A DNA stretch of 33,926 nucleotides from Pirellula staleyi DSM 6068 (lineage in GTDB: Bacteria > Planctomycetota > Planctomycetia > Pirellulales > Pirellulaceae), in assembly GCA_945870455.1 (NCBI GenBank), contig CAMBSL010000036.1:1-33926 (forward strand), written 5' to 3'. The notes beneath the pieces are model-generated. The model had not been told where the DNA came from, did no database searches, and saw only the letters and a program-made list of their open reading frames with translations. Below, one piece after another: positions 33,789-33,926 of this stretch (position 1 is its first letter; each line of letters starts with the position of its first letter). The position numbers and the translations under genes were made by a program.

Positions 33789-33924
33789 GCTTGCATTTCT
33801 TTCTACAGAATTTGGTTTGGTTGGGTATTGCTTCCATCGAACCGAGCTCGAATGGCGTGAACTTAAGCTCTCCTCGTAGCTTGCCAAGGTGGTGAATCCC
33901 GGCGACCGCTGCACCACAGAACAT
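33775..33924 (-). other. Possible 3' end of a gene cut by the window edge
   Basis: A minus-strand frame enters from the right edge and stops at 33775-33777, 14 bases inside the FabG-like gene. The 49 codons read FCGAAVAGIHHLGKLRGELK and then FTPFELGSMEAIPNQTKF. The sequence has no family I recognise, and the overlap with the next start is the only argument for it. Confidence 0.2.
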
Positions 33925-33926
33925 TG

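Overview
The window looks like about 34 kb of chromosome from a planctomycete, probably of the Pirellulaceae/Rhodopirellula type. The pointers are two very large secreted beta-propeller/HEAT/cytochrome c proteins of the PVC type (CxxCH near the C-terminus), two squalene-cyclase-fold repeat proteins, a PEP-CTERM protein, planctomycete-restricted unknowns, a stand-alone RNA polymerase alpha C-terminal domain, many genes without a clear Shine-Dalgarno sequence, and short palindromic intergenic repeats. The taxonomic call is inference from gene content.

Layout. 1-1923 (minus): a membrane protein cut by the window edge and a secreted repeat protein. 2104-2176: tRNA-Phe(GAA), followed by the relic of a DUF1016/YhcG-type nuclease gene. 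2677-5351 (plus): a secreted esterase and a secreted M28 peptidase. 5428-5853: inverted repeats, one of them a 340-bp MITE-like structure. 5999-8932 (plus): a likely operon of TPR lipoprotein, E1-like ThiF/MoeB/HesA protein and DMT-family transporter. 9002-9128: palindromic repeat units. 9154-9417 (minus): free alpha-CTD protein. 9663-12686 (plus): PVC-type cytochrome. 12552-14120 (minus): subtilisin-like PEP-CTERM protein with an odd C-terminus. 14296-17122 (minus): DUF4058 remnant, serB and a 2-hydroxyacid dehydrogenase. 17564-18679 (plus): planctomycete hypothetical. 18682-20723 (minus): LpoB-like lipoprotein and COG3014-like lipoprotein in an overlapping pair. 20937-22333 (plus): small ORF coupled to an LptF/LptG permease. 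22341-25361 (minus): second PVC-type cytochrome. 25519-27426 (plus): PhoR-like histidine kinase. 27377-29875 (minus): sigma-70 factor plus SRPBCC-TIGR01777 epimerase operon, divergent from 30208-31110 (plus), a MerR-type regulator with a degenerate cobalamin-binding fold. 31339-33018 (plus): membrane-anchored squalene-cyclase-fold protein. 33036-33788 (minus): FabG-like SDR.

The most system-like part is 27377-31110. A regulator with the architecture of the B12 photoreceptors CarH/LitR faces a sigma factor gene whose co-transcribed partner is an SRPBCC-epimerase fusion. This resembles the light/oxidative-stress LitR-sigma arrangement, but the residues that hold cobalamin are replaced. Its 5' region has a perfect 9-bp dyad and three phased copies of TTTTGGAC. 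Other points of interest are the free alpha-CTD with intact DNA-contact residues, an E1-like protein lacking acidic ATP/Mg residues, and three decayed or altered genes (DUF1016, DUF4058 and the PEP-CTERM protease).

All family names come from reading the translations by eye. No database search was run.
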